The notes beneath the pieces are model-generated. The model was not told the origin of the DNA, did no database searches, and worked only from the letters and a program-made list of their open reading frames with translations. DNA of 64,000 bases from Sphingopyxis italica (lineage in GTDB: Bacteria; Pseudomonadota; Alphaproteobacteria; Sphingomonadales; Sphingomonadaceae): positions 186,001 through 250,000 of the forward strand of contig NZ_JAATIT010000004.1 of the NCBI RefSeq assembly GCF_011926545.1, in the 5' to 3' direction. Of this stretch, positions 9,401 through 19,100 are shown in pieces; position 1 is the stretch's first letter; each line of letters begins with the position of its first letter. A program made the translations under genes and the position numbers.

Positions 9401-12400
9401 CGACGCCGACGGCGCCGAGCTATCCGTCGACGAGGATGATCTGCCCGCGCGCGCCGGCGAAGCGCCGGGATCGGACGCGATCCCCGACGGCGTCACCGAC
9501 GGCGACAGTTTCAGCGTGTCGACCCCCGACGGCATGGGCAGCGTCATACTCGACAGCTTCAACGGCGTGCCGCTCGGGGCGCCGTTGACGCTGGTCACCG
9601 CCGACGGCGGCTTCACGCCGCAATCGATCGCGACCGCCTATGGCACGCTCGCGGTCACCGGCTTCACCCCGGTCACCGGCGCCGACGGATCGGTGATCGG
9701 CGGCAGCTTCACCTACACTTACACGCTGAACGACAACCGCACCGACCATCCGGCGGCGGGACAGGACGACCGCACCGACAGCGTCGGCGTCACCGTCACC
9801 GATGCCGACGGGTCGAGCGCCAGCGCGGCGATCGACATCGGCATCACCGACGATGTGCCGGGCGCGATCGACGATGGCACGGTGCAGACGGTCGAGAATG
9901 CGCCGGTCACGATCGACGTGCTCGCCAACGACGTGCAGGGCGCCGACAGCGTCCAGCCGTCGGCGGTCGCGCTCGTCGCGGGTTCGCTGACGGGCACCGG
10001 CACGCTCGTGAACAATGGCGACGGCAGCTTCACCTACACCCCCGCGGCGCAGGAAAGCGGCACCGTCAGCTTCCAGTATCGCATCACCGACGGCGACGGC
10101 GACAGCGACGTCGCCACCGCGACGATCACGCTGGTGGCCGATTCGGCGCCGCGGATCCGCAATGCGCAGGATGTGACGGTCGACGAGGACGGGCTTGCTG
10201 GCGCGAACGTCGACAACGGCCTGCCCGGCGAAACGACCTCGACCGGCAGCGCGAGCGCGGCCGGCACGATCACCGTCGATTTCGGCAGCGACGTGCCGGG
10301 GGCGCTCGCGGGCTCGCTCGTCCTCAATGACAGCCCCGCGCTCGACACGCAGCTTACCGTCGGCGGCGCGCCGGTGACCTTCGCCAAGGACGGCGCCGAT
10401 CTCGTCGGTTCGGTCGGCGGCAATGAAGTGATCCGCATCGCCCTGACGACCGCGGCCGCCGGCCCCGGCGCGACCGAAGTCACCTACGGCTATTCGGTCA
10501 CGCTGGCGCAGGCGGTCGATCAGGCGCTTCCCGGCGTCGAGGACAGCGATCTGCTTGCGGGCATCGGCTTCACCGTCACCGACAATGACGGCACCCAGTC
10601 GTCGGGCGCGTTCGGCGTCACGATCGTCGACGACCTCCCCACCCTCAACCTGTCCGACACGCCGACGAGCGTCGTCGAAGGCGCCACCGTCAACGGCAGC
10701 TGGACGCTCGACGTCGGCGCCGACGGCGTGACCTCGGTCGCCGTGACCTTCGGCAGCGGCAGCGCCACGCTCGCGCTGACCCCCGGCAGCAGCGTGTCGA
10801 TCGCGCAGCCGACCGGCACGCTGACGGTGAGCGCGAACGGCAGCTTCAGCTTCGCCGCCACGGGCGACCAGAACGACGCTGCGAATCCGTCGGCGAGCTT
10901 CACCCTGTCGGCGGTCGACCGCGACGGCGATCCGACGTCGGACAGCCTGACGATCGCGATCGCCGACGGCGCGAACCCGGTGGGCGCGGCGCCGATCACG
11001 CTGACCGTGAACGAAGCCGCGATCAATGGCATCGGCAGCGATCCGGCAAGCAACGCCGAAACCGCCAGCGGCAACCTCAGCTTCACCGCCGGGTCGGACA
11101 CGCTGTCGGGCTTCGCCTTCACCGGCGTCGCGGACCTCACCGCCAGCCTCGACGGCACGGGCACCGACATCTTCTGGATGCTCGTCGATGGCCAGACGAT
11201 TACCGGTTCGCTGACGCCGGGCGGGCCCGCCGCGATCACGATCAGCCTGACCGCACCCGCGAGCATCGCGCCCGGCGCGCCCGCGAACGCCAGCGTCACC
11301 GTCACGCTCGCCGACAATCTGCCGCACGCGATTGCCAATGCCGCGCAGACGCAGGGGCTCGGCAATGTCACTGTGCAGGCGAGCGACACCGACGGCGATC
11401 TCGCGACCGGGGTCGTCACGGTGCAGGTCACCGACGATATTCCCGCCGCAAAGCCCGACACCGACAGCGTCGCGGAGGACGGCGCGCTGATCGCCGACGG
11501 CAATGTGCTGACCGGTGGCGTCAGTCCCGATGCGAACGCCACCGACGGCGTGGCCGATACGCCGGGCGCCGACGGCGCGAGCGTCACAGCGCTGGCGGGC
11601 GGCACGGTCGGCGCGCCGCTGGTCAGCGCCTACGGCACGCTGACGCTGAACAGCGACGGCAGCTATAGCTATGCGCTCGACAATGCGAACAGCAGTGTGC
11701 AGGGCCTCTCGGCCGGGCAGACGCTGACCGAAATCTTCACCTACACGATCACCGACGGCGACGGCGATCCCGCGACGACGACGCTGACGATCCTAATCAA
11801 CGGCGCCAACGACGGCGTCACGATCAATGGCCTGGCGGTCCCGGGCGGCGAGGAGGTCGTGAACGAGGACGACCTTCCTGACGGCTCGTCGCCCGATGCG
11901 GCGGCGCTGACCCAGACGGGCGCCTTCACCATCGACGCGCCCGACGGCCTCGACGACGTCACCATCGGCGCAGTGCAGGTGATGACGAATGGCGTCTTCA
12001 CCCCCGGCCTGACGACGACGAGCCCGCTCGGTACGGTGACGATCACCGGCTTTACCCCCCTCACGGCGGCCGATGGCTCGGTGATCGGCGGCACTTTCAG
12101 CTATGCCTATGTGCTCGACGACAACACGCTGACCCACCCGGCGGCGGGCGAAGACGATGTGACCGACAGTTTCGCGGTCACCGTCACCGACAGCGACGGC
12201 TCGGTCGGAAATGCCAGCCTCGACGTCCGGGTCATCGACGACGTTCCGGCCGCATCGCCCGAGCCGAACCAGAATGTCGCCGAGGGCGCGACCGTCACCG
12301 GCACGCTCGATTTCGTCGCGGGCGCCGACGGGGCGAGCGTTACCGCGATCAACAGCACGGCCCTGGTCTTCGGCATGGACGGCTTTTCGCAGATCATCGA

Positions 12401-15400
12401 CATCGGCGACGGCTCGATCAAGGTGAAGGCAGACGGCAGCTACAGCTTCACCGCCGATGCCGCGGTGCCGGGAACGGGCAGCGCCTCGGCGACCTACACG
12501 GTCACCGACGGCGACGGCGACGCCGCGACCGCGGCGATCAGCTTCACGATCACCGACGCCAATGCGCCGACCGCGGGCGAGACGCAGGCGTCGGTCGACG
12601 ATGATGCGCTTGCGGGCGGCAACCCCGCGAGCATGACCGGCGACCTTGCCGACCCTAACGGCGACGGCGACAATGATCAGGCGACCTTCAGCGGCCTGTT
12701 GAATCTCGATTTCGGCGGCGATGGCGCGGGCTCGGTGAACTTCGCCGCGATGGACGGGCTGTCCGTCAGCGTCGGTCAGGAATCGGTCCAGCTCGCCTGG
12801 AACGCCGGCACGAACACGCTGACCGCCACGGGACCGCGCGGCGCGCTGTTCACGGTCGAACTGACCAATCCGGCCACCGGCGCCTATCAGGTTACGCTGC
12901 TCGACAACGTCCTGCACACGCCGGGCGGCGACGAGAATGACGCCTCGGTCGTGCTCGGCTTCACGGTGATCGACAGCGACGGATCGACCGCGCCCGGAAC
13001 GCTGCGCATCGCATTCGACGACGACGCGCCGACCGTCGTTGCGGGCACGGTGCAGCCGACGTTGACCGTCGACGAGAGCAATTTCGCCGGCGACGACGGC
13101 GCCAGCTTCGCTTCGGTGTTCACGCCGGCCTTTGGCGCCGACGGCGCCGCGGCGGCGAATTCGGTGACCTATGCGCTCGGCATCGGCGCCGGTGCGACCG
13201 GCCTCGTCGACAGCGCGACGAACGAAGCGGTCGTTCTGGTGCTCAACGGCAACATCGTCGAAGGCCGTACCGCGACGACCAACGCGCTTGTCTTCACGGT
13301 CGGCGTCGCGGCGAACGGAACGGTGACGCTCGACCAGAGCCGCGCCGTCATGCACACGCCGGACAGCGGTCCCGACCAGCCGGCGGGGCTCTCGGCCGAC
13401 AATCTGATCACCCTGACCGCGACGGTGACCGACGCCGACGGCGACACCGCGACCGCGACCGCGAACATCGGCCAGAATCTCGTCTTCAAGGACGACGCGC
13501 CGGTCGCGAACGATGACAGCGCGGGCCTGACCGAAGGCGGCCCCGCGTCTGTCATCTTTGACGTCGATACCAACGACAGCAACGGCGCCGACGGCTTCGG
13601 CAGTCGCAGCTTCACCAGCCTGACGGGCAGCTATGGCACGATCACGGTCAATCCCGACGGGACGCAGACCTATACGCTGACCCCAGCCGGACAGGCGGCG
13701 ATCGATGCGCTCGCCCCCGGGGCGACGCTGACCGACATCTTCACCTACACGCTGACCGACAAGGACGGCGACAGCGACCCCGCGACGCTGACGGTCACGC
13801 TGACCGGCGCCGACGATGGCGTCACCATCACCAATCTCACGCCCAAGCTCGGCGGCGGCGACGCGACGGTCGACGAGGATGACCTCCCCGCCGGATCCGA
13901 TACGACAAAGGAATCGCTGACCACGACGGGCAGCTTCAATATCTCGGCGCCCGACGGGGTCGCGAACCTGTCGATCCATGGCGTGCAGCTGATCAACAAT
14001 GGCGTTTTCACGCCCGCGGCGATCCCGACGCCGCTCGGCAATATGCTGAACATCACGGCCTACAACGCCGCGACCGGCGAGGTGAGCTACAGCTACACGC
14101 TGAACGCCGCCGAAACGCACCCCAATGTGCAGGGCGAGAACAGCCTGTTCGAGGATTTCACCGTCGAACTGACCGACAGTGACGGCGACGATACCGACAG
14201 CCTGCTGTCGATCGCCATCGTCGACGATGTGCCGACCGCGCGCCCCGACACCGATGCGGTGGCGGAGGATGCGCCGGGCGGTGCGACGGGCAATGTCATC
14301 ACCGGCATCGGCACCACTAACGCACCGGGCAGCGCCGACACCGCGGGCGCCGACGGCGCGGCGGTGACCGGGGTCGCGGCGGGGACGTCGGCGACGGCGG
14401 TCGCGGGCAACGTCGGTGCGGCGCTGGGTGGCAGCTATGGCTCGCTGACGCTGAACGCGGGCGGCGGCTACACCTATACGCTGAGCAACGGCAATGCGGC
14501 GGTGCAGGCGCTCGGCGTCGGCGAGACACTGACCGAGACCTTCACCTATACGATCACCGATGGCGACGGCGACCAGGCGACCACGACGCTGAAAATCACC
14601 ATCAACGGCACGAACGACCTGCCGACGATCGGAACGGCGGCGACCGCCGTCTCGGACGAGGGGCTGGCAGGCGGCTTGCCCGACGGCGCGGGGACCGTCG
14701 ACACGACCAACCTCACGCTGCGCACCGGAACGATTACGGTCGGCGATCCCGACGGCGATCCGCTGACGCTGTCGCTCGGCGCGCCCGCGACGGCGCTGTT
14801 CTCGGGCGGCCAGCCGATCGTCTGGGACACGGCCAATCCGCAGCTCTTGCTCGGCAAGGTCGGGACCGACACGATCATCAGCGTCGCGATCGACAATGGC
14901 GGCAATTACAGCGTGACGCTGTCGGGGCCGATCGACCACCCCGACACGACGCAGGAAGACGCGCTGTCGCTTGTGGTGCCGGTCAGCGTCTTTGACGGCA
15001 CGACCACCGTTACCAATACGACCGCGCTGACGATCGGCCTCGAAGACGATGCGCCCATCGCGATCGCGCCGCTGGCGGCCGGGCTGATCAACGCGCCGGG
15101 CTCGTCGGTCTATCAGTCGCTCGATAGCGATGGCGACGTCGACAATAATTACGGCGGCGACGGCCCCGGAAGCGTCATCTTCACCGCCGCGACGATCGCC
15201 GCGCTGCAAGGCCAGAATCTGACCGCGGGCGGCCAGGCGCTGACCTATGTCCTTTCGGCGGACGGCACCGTGCTGACCGCCGAAAAGCCGAACGGCGACG
15301 ATGTCTTCATCATCCGCCTGCAACCGGCGGGCCATGCCAATCAATATCAGGTCGAGATGGTTCAGAAGCTCGATTCGACAGCGACGATCGATTTCGACGA

Positions 15401-18400
15401 CGGCGGTTATGACTTTAACGGCGGCAATACTTCCTGGGCTGGTTTCTCGGTGGCGGGCGACAACAATAGCCAGGATCTCTTGTTGACGCCGATGACGGGC
15501 GGGGTCGACGGCGGCACCGTGAACACCAACAACGGAACGGGCGGCATCGGCGCCGGCCAGTCGGTCGACGCCGGCGAGGCGATGCGCGTCGATTTCGTCG
15601 TCGACCTCACGGGTTCGCCGAACAGCGGACAGAGTTATGCGGTGTTGGCGAACCAGAACCATGCCTTCGACTCGCATTACAATGCGAACGGCGCGTCGGC
15701 GCTGTTTACGAATATCGGTTCCAGCAGCAGCGTCCGGCTTGTCGCGCGCGACGATATCGACACCGACAACGACATCGGCGACGGGGTCAAGGACACGATC
15801 ACCAAGGTCGCGATCAGCTTCAACAATGCGACGCTCTCCGTGACGGCCAATGGCACCTATAATGTTGGCGGTCAGGACTTTACCGTGACCTTCGCCAACG
15901 ACGAAGCGACCGTCGCCGGTGTTGTCACGAATACCGTCGTCGCGGGCTTCACCGCCGACGGCTACAACAGCATCGAATTCCACCACGCGGGCGGCGATAC
16001 GTTCAAGATCGGCGATTTCGGCGCGGTCGTGCAGACCGAAAATCCGGTGAATTTCAACGTGCCCGTCACGATCGTCGATGGCGACGGCGACACGGCGCCG
16101 GGCTCGCTGGCGATCACCACCGCGCCGCCGTTGCTCGTCGTCGGTTCGGCCACCGACGACGACGCCGGCGAGCCGACCGACCATGTCGTCGCCAACCCGC
16201 AGGGCCAGCCCGACGGCGCGATTGCGGGCGGCGCCTTCGACGACACGCTCGTCGGCGACCCCGGCTCGGTGACGATCACCGAGGGGCAGCAGGCGAATAT
16301 CGTGCTCGTGCTCGACAGCTCGGGCAGCATGACGACGCAGATCGACTTCGGCAACACCACGATTTCGCGGATGGATGCGCTCAAGAACGGCGTGAACGCG
16401 CTGATCGACAGCCTGGCGCAATCGGGTGCGAAGGACGTCCGCATCACCGTGATCGATTTCGATGGCGACGGCGACAATCTGGGGACGTTCGACCTGATCG
16501 TGAACGGCGTCGTCCAGACGGGCGAGGTCGACGACGCGAAGGATGCTGTCGATGGCATGTCGGCGTCGGGCAGCACCAATTATGAGGACGGGCTTCAGGA
16601 GGCGCTGGGCTGGATCAACGGCGGCAACGGCATCGCCGGCGCCGACGTGAACAAGGTCGTGTTCGTTTCGGACGGCAATCCCACGGTCTGGAACAGCGGC
16701 GGCAATGGCAGCGACAGCGACGCCACCAACGTCCAGAATTCGATGGATCAGGTTCTGGGAATCGACGACAGCACGAACGAACCGCAGCTGATCCTCGCGA
16801 CCGGCTATTCGATCGATTCGGTCGGGGTCAACGTCAATTCGACCCTCCTTGCCCGGCTCAGCGATGTCGAGGACGGCAATGCTTCGGGCGGAACCGGCAG
16901 CGCGACCAACGCGGCCTCGGCCGAAGAGCTGGCCGCCGTGCTTCAGGTTCTCGGCGGCTCGACCGACCTCGCCGCAGCCGGAAACGACACGATCAACGGC
17001 GGGGGCGGCGCCGACGTCATTTTCGGCGACGTGCTCTACACCGACACGCTCGCCGCCGACCTCGGCGTGAACCTGTCGTCGGGATCGGGCTGGGCGGTGT
17101 TCCAGACGCTCGAAGGCCGGGTGAGTGCCGAATCGATCGATCCCGCGGGCAATGGCGCGGACTGGAACCGGCAGGACACGATCGCCTATGTCCGCGCCAA
17201 CTATGCGGAACTGGCGCAGGAAAGCGGCCGAACGGGCGGCCATGACACGATCAGCGCCGGCGACGGAAACGACGTCATCCTCGGTCAGGAAGGCAATGAT
17301 ATAATCGACGCGGGCGGCGGCGACGATCTGATCGCCGGCGGCACGGGCCGCGACGTCATGGCCGGCGGCGCGGGGAGCGACAGCTTCGTCTTTAACGCGG
17401 GCGAAAGCCGTCCGACGCTGGGCGGCAGCGGCAATGCCGGGACGATCACCGGGCATGATGTGATCACCGATTTCGATCTGGCGACCGACATATTGAACCT
17501 GCCCGGCACGCCGGTCGCCGACGGCGACGGGATCGTCAACGGAATCAATTCGGGGCTGACGATCGGCGGCGAACCGGTCCGGTCGCATTCGGTCACCAAC
17601 GGCGTGATCAGCTTCGACGACAACAATAGCTTCACCGTGGCGCTGGACCTGTCGAGCGACGCGCGGGTAGCGGCGGCTGTCGACTATCTGCAAAGCAACA
17701 ACATCGGCCCCGCGGGGACGACCGTCGCCTTCGTCGCGGGCACGCGGACCTTCGTCTATCAGCAGGTCGGAACCGATCCGGACCCGGTCAACGACATCCT
17801 CGTCGAGTTGCAGGGCGTCACGATCACCAATTTGAACACGCTGATCGGCACGCGTGTCACCCCGGTGACGCTCGATCTCGGCGGCGACGGGCTCGATTTC
17901 GTCTCGGCGGCGGCGGGCGCCGCCTTCGACCATGACGGCGACAGCGTGCGCGAGGCGACCTCGTGGGCGGGCCGCGGCGACGGCATCCTCGTCCGCGACG
18001 CCAATGGCGACGGCATCGCCAATGATGGCGGCGAGATCAGCTTTTCGGTCGCCGGCTCGACCGACCTCGAAGGGCTGCGCCTGCAATATGACAGCAACGG
18101 CGACGGTCAGCTCAGCACCGCCGACACCGAATTCGCCAGCTTCGGCGTGTGGCAGGACGCGAACGGCGACGGCGTCACCGACGCGGGCGAGTTCCGCTCG
18201 CTCGCCGATCTCGGCATCGCCAGCATCGCGTTGACCTCGGACGAACAGGCCTATGTCGCGGGCGACGGCGAGGTGATCGTCCATGGCGAGGCGAGCTTCA
18301 CGCGCACCGACGGCAGCGGCGGCGCGGTCGGCGACGTGTCGTTCATCACCCCGCGCGCCGCGAACGATGCCGACCGCACGGCGGGCAACCAGGCGCTGAC

Positions 18401-19052
18401 CGGCTCGCTGGTCGCCGCATCATTGATCGCCATCGCGCATGACGAGCGGCCGGACGGCCCGGCGACGGACAAGACCGTGAGTGAAAATGTCGTCACCATC
18501 GAAGCGGCCGATGAAAGCGGCGCCCCCGCGCTGACCGAAATCGCCCGCGCGGTCGCACCGCACATCGCGGCCGAAACCGCGCCTGAACGGGAGGAGGACG
18601 CCCGGTCCGCTCCATCGACGACCGCCCACGACGACGCGGCGCCCGCTTCGATCGACGCGGATCGCGGCGACTGGCGCACCGACGCCGGGGGCGATGCGGG
18701 TCCGGACGATAATGCGGATGCCTTGTTCGACCAGGTCGCGGACCATGCGGCGCCGGGTCAGGGCCTGATGGACGGGCTGCTCGCGCTCGCCGCGCTGCCG
18801 GCCGATGCCACCATCGCCGATGCCGCCGCGCCCGAACCGGCCGCGACGGCGGTGCTCGCCGAAGTGCTCGAAGGCGCCAATGCGATCGACCAGCTCATCG
18901 ACACCGTCGCGGGTGCCGGGACCGCACAGGAAGCGGCCGAAGCGCCCGCCTTCGATCTGGCGCAATTGCTGGATCAAAGCGTGATTTTGGAGGCGGGGAT
19001 CGTCCCGCATCCGACGATCGAGCAGGAACTTCACCAATTGGCGACGGCCTGA
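6486..19052 (+). CDS. Giant type I-secreted RTX/VCBS adhesin with vWA domain (LapA/BapA-like)
   Basis: A 4188-residue surface protein. ATG 6486 is chosen over 6381 because GAGGGA precedes it and the retention-module start follows (MDAFDNP). There is no cleavable signal peptide. Residues about 45-125 resemble the LapA-type retention module (LAIQAILVPDASG, IPNGAVDIPSIVIDGD). About 130-3260 is a long array of VCBS/T1SS-143-like repeats ending in ITDGDGD- and DDVPTA-type junctions. A vWA domain spans about 3266-3490 with MIDAS motif D3277-S-S-G-S3281. RTX nonapeptides lie at 3499-3520 and 3585-3637, and a calcium-loop-rich block (LDLGGDGLDF, DANGDG, DSNGDG) at 3792-3958. An acidic, Ala-rich tail ends the protein. 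The gene heads the type I secretion genes. Large calcium-stabilised biofilm adhesin is the best reading. Confidence 0.93.
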   Translation: MDAFDNPVRDGIIGPQHDGASADQTNKAAPDSDFLAAAAYVTATASALPLAIQAILVPDASGRIVLPAGASIDDVSVSGADLIVTLPNGQVLIIPNGAVDIPSIVIDGDTVPASTVAQLLDNLGELNPEAGVRSSGGNFADPEGPIQDAYALGDLLPYTELAFSQPEDRELLPAIPDDEPEVVILTPDQPAGAAAATASVDEAGLPVREGEPAGSDSAANSETTTGSIVYDASDGLDAITINGTAITAVGQVIATPLGQLTITSLTPGQVGYSYTLADNSDANADPTDVFTVVVTDRDGDTATATLTIDVIDDVPTARADTDAVPAGSFAPEAGNVLTGAGTTSGAAGADTPGADDAALTGIRGADGEGGFAAPGTVQGQYGALTIGADGGYSYVRDPGTPGGVDDVFTYQITDGDGDTSTATLTIRIADAPTVITFVPGEGDDGTIVYEADLPGRDGETPGSAFGGGGGGGASTSGTITFTAVDGVGSVAIGGTTLNPGALPQTISSDATGTLVVTGYSFDPATGEGSVTYVYTLIDNTLDGDGTTVSFDLIITDADGDAASDTLDIMIVDDAPTARADSDSVAEDGAATADGNVLMGLGGGDANATDGVADTQGADGAVVTGVAGGSVGEPLAGAYGVLTLNGDGSYSYVLDNASQPVQGLSAGEVLTEIFTYTITDGDGDTSATTLTITINGTDDGVTVDGLDAEGAELTVDEDDLGDGSSPDAAALTQDGSFNISTPDGLGNVTVGGVPVVTNGVFAPATVPSPLGTVNVTGFTPVTGADGSVVGGTFTYEYILADNTLTHGAAGEDSVTDSFDVLVTDSDGSSANASLDVRIIDDVPTARDDADSVTEDGAATADGNVLTGLGGGDANATDGVADTQGADGASVTAVTGGTIGAAFATTYGTLTLNADGSYSYVLDNAAQAVQGLSAGEVLTDSVTYTITDGDGDTATATLTITINGADDGVTIEGLDADGAELSVDEDDLPARAGEAPGSDAIPDGVTDGDSFSVSTPDGMGSVILDSFNGVPLGAPLTLVTADGGFTPQSIATAYGTLAVTGFTPVTGADGSVIGGSFTYTYTLNDNRTDHPAAGQDDRTDSVGVTVTDADGSSASAAIDIGITDDVPGAIDDGTVQTVENAPVTIDVLANDVQGADSVQPSAVALVAGSLTGTGTLVNNGDGSFTYTPAAQESGTVSFQYRITDGDGDSDVATATITLVADSAPRIRNAQDVTVDEDGLAGANVDNGLPGETTSTGSASAAGTITVDFGSDVPGALAGSLVLNDSPALDTQLTVGGAPVTFAKDGADLVGSVGGNEVIRIALTTAAAGPGATEVTYGYSVTLAQAVDQALPGVEDSDLLAGIGFTVTDNDGTQSSGAFGVTIVDDLPTLNLSDTPTSVVEGATVNGSWTLDVGADGVTSVAVTFGSGSATLALTPGSSVSIAQPTGTLTVSANGSFSFAATGDQNDAANPSASFTLSAVDRDGDPTSDSLTIAIADGANPVGAAPITLTVNEAAINGIGSDPASNAETASGNLSFTAGSDTLSGFAFTGVADLTASLDGTGTDIFWMLVDGQTITGSLTPGGPAAITISLTAPASIAPGAPANASVTVTLADNLPHAIANAAQTQGLGNVTVQASDTDGDLATGVVTVQVTDDIPAAKPDTDSVAEDGALIADGNVLTGGVSPDANATDGVADTPGADGASVTALAGGTVGAPLVSAYGTLTLNSDGSYSYALDNANSSVQGLSAGQTLTEIFTYTITDGDGDPATTTLTILINGANDGVTINGLAVPGGEEVVNEDDLPDGSSPDAAALTQTGAFTIDAPDGLDDVTIGAVQVMTNGVFTPGLTTTSPLGTVTITGFTPLTAADGSVIGGTFSYAYVLDDNTLTHPAAGEDDVTDSFAVTVTDSDGSVGNASLDVRVIDDVPAASPEPNQNVAEGATVTGTLDFVAGADGASVTAINSTALVFGMDGFSQIIDIGDGSIKVKADGSYSFTADAAVPGTGSASATYTVTDGDGDAATAAISFTITDANAPTAGETQASVDDDALAGGNPASMTGDLADPNGDGDNDQATFSGLLNLDFGGDGAGSVNFAAMDGLSVSVGQESVQLAWNAGTNTLTATGPRGALFTVELTNPATGAYQVTLLDNVLHTPGGDENDASVVLGFTVIDSDGSTAPGTLRIAFDDDAPTVVAGTVQPTLTVDESNFAGDDGASFASVFTPAFGADGAAAANSVTYALGIGAGATGLVDSATNEAVVLVLNGNIVEGRTATTNALVFTVGVAANGTVTLDQSRAVMHTPDSGPDQPAGLSADNLITLTATVTDADGDTATATANIGQNLVFKDDAPVANDDSAGLTEGGPASVIFDVDTNDSNGADGFGSRSFTSLTGSYGTITVNPDGTQTYTLTPAGQAAIDALAPGATLTDIFTYTLTDKDGDSDPATLTVTLTGADDGVTITNLTPKLGGGDATVDEDDLPAGSDTTKESLTTTGSFNISAPDGVANLSIHGVQLINNGVFTPAAIPTPLGNMLNITAYNAATGEVSYSYTLNAAETHPNVQGENSLFEDFTVELTDSDGDDTDSLLSIAIVDDVPTARPDTDAVAEDAPGGATGNVITGIGTTNAPGSADTAGADGAAVTGVAAGTSATAVAGNVGAALGGSYGSLTLNAGGGYTYTLSNGNAAVQALGVGETLTETFTYTITDGDGDQATTTLKITINGTNDLPTIGTAATAVSDEGLAGGLPDGAGTVDTTNLTLRTGTITVGDPDGDPLTLSLGAPATALFSGGQPIVWDTANPQLLLGKVGTDTIISVAIDNGGNYSVTLSGPIDHPDTTQEDALSLVVPVSVFDGTTTVTNTTALTIGLEDDAPIAIAPLAAGLINAPGSSVYQSLDSDGDVDNNYGGDGPGSVIFTAATIAALQGQNLTAGGQALTYVLSADGTVLTAEKPNGDDVFIIRLQPAGHANQYQVEMVQKLDSTATIDFDDGGYDFNGGNTSWAGFSVAGDNNSQDLLLTPMTGGVDGGTVNTNNGTGGIGAGQSVDAGEAMRVDFVVDLTGSPNSGQSYAVLANQNHAFDSHYNANGASALFTNIGSSSSVRLVARDDIDTDNDIGDGVKDTITKVAISFNNATLSVTANGTYNVGGQDFTVTFANDEATVAGVVTNTVVAGFTADGYNSIEFHHAGGDTFKIGDFGAVVQTENPVNFNVPVTIVDGDGDTAPGSLAITTAPPLLVVGSATDDDAGEPTDHVVANPQGQPDGAIAGGAFDDTLVGDPGSVTITEGQQANIVLVLDSSGSMTTQIDFGNTTISRMDALKNGVNALIDSLAQSGAKDVRITVIDFDGDGDNLGTFDLIVNGVVQTGEVDDAKDAVDGMSASGSTNYEDGLQEALGWINGGNGIAGADVNKVVFVSDGNPTVWNSGGNGSDSDATNVQNSMDQVLGIDDSTNEPQLILATGYSIDSVGVNVNSTLLARLSDVEDGNASGGTGSATNAASAEELAAVLQVLGGSTDLAAAGNDTINGGGGADVIFGDVLYTDTLAADLGVNLSSGSGWAVFQTLEGRVSAESIDPAGNGADWNRQDTIAYVRANYAELAQESGRTGGHDTISAGDGNDVILGQEGNDIIDAGGGDDLIAGGTGRDVMAGGAGSDSFVFNAGESRPTLGGSGNAGTITGHDVITDFDLATDILNLPGTPVADGDGIVNGINSGLTIGGEPVRSHSVTNGVISFDDNNSFTVALDLSSDARVAAAVDYLQSNNIGPAGTTVAFVAGTRTFVYQQVGTDPDPVNDILVELQGVTITNLNTLIGTRVTPVTLDLGGDGLDFVSAAAGAAFDHDGDSVREATSWAGRGDGILVRDANGDGIANDGGEISFSVAGSTDLEGLRLQYDSNGDGQLSTADTEFASFGVWQDANGDGVTDAGEFRSLADLGIASIALTSDEQAYVAGDGEVIVHGEASFTRTDGSGGAVGDVSFITPRAANDADRTAGNQALTGSLVAASLIAIAHDERPDGPATDKTVSENVVTIEAADESGAPALTEIARAVAPHIAAETAPEREEDARSAPSTTAHDDAAPASIDADRGDWRTDAGGDAGPDDNADALFDQVADHAAPGQGLMDGLLALAALPADATIADAAAPEPAATAVLAEVLEGANAIDQLIDTVAGAGTAQEAAEAPAFDLAQLLDQSVILEAGIVPHPTIEQELHQLATA
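8211..9860 (+). repeat. Tandem adhesin modules with a 66-bp perfect direct repeat
   Basis: Two adjacent repeat modules inside the adhesin begin at 8211 (TARADSDSVAEDG) and 9012 (TARDDADSVTEDG), 801 bp or 267 residues apart. Positions 8280-8345 and 9081-9146 are identical over 66 bp, the longest exact repeat I found in the gene, suggesting recent duplication or gene conversion. More diverged copies begin near 11445 (KPDTDSVAEDG) and 14235 (TARPDTDAVAEDA). Such identity could drive copy-number change by recombination. Confidence 0.85.
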
Positions 19053-19100
19053 CCGGCGCATTTCAGGACCAGAAAGACCTAGTGGGAGGGCGATTAGACC

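Noticed and set aside
11793-18284. A 2163-codon open frame antisense to the adhesin, with several more antisense frames of 600-1000 codons (6129-9131, 9420-11327).
   Set aside because: They arise from the GC-rich, repetitive codon use of the adhesin, whose GAC/GGC-type codons leave few stops on the other strand. The translations are Arg/Asp/Gly-rich with no fold, and no ribosome-binding sites were seen.
6486-19052. Repeated DNA in the adhesin considered as a CRISPR-like or satellite array.
   Set aside because: The repeats stay in one reading frame and encode recurring adhesin modules; there is no short constant repeat with unique spacers and no cas gene.
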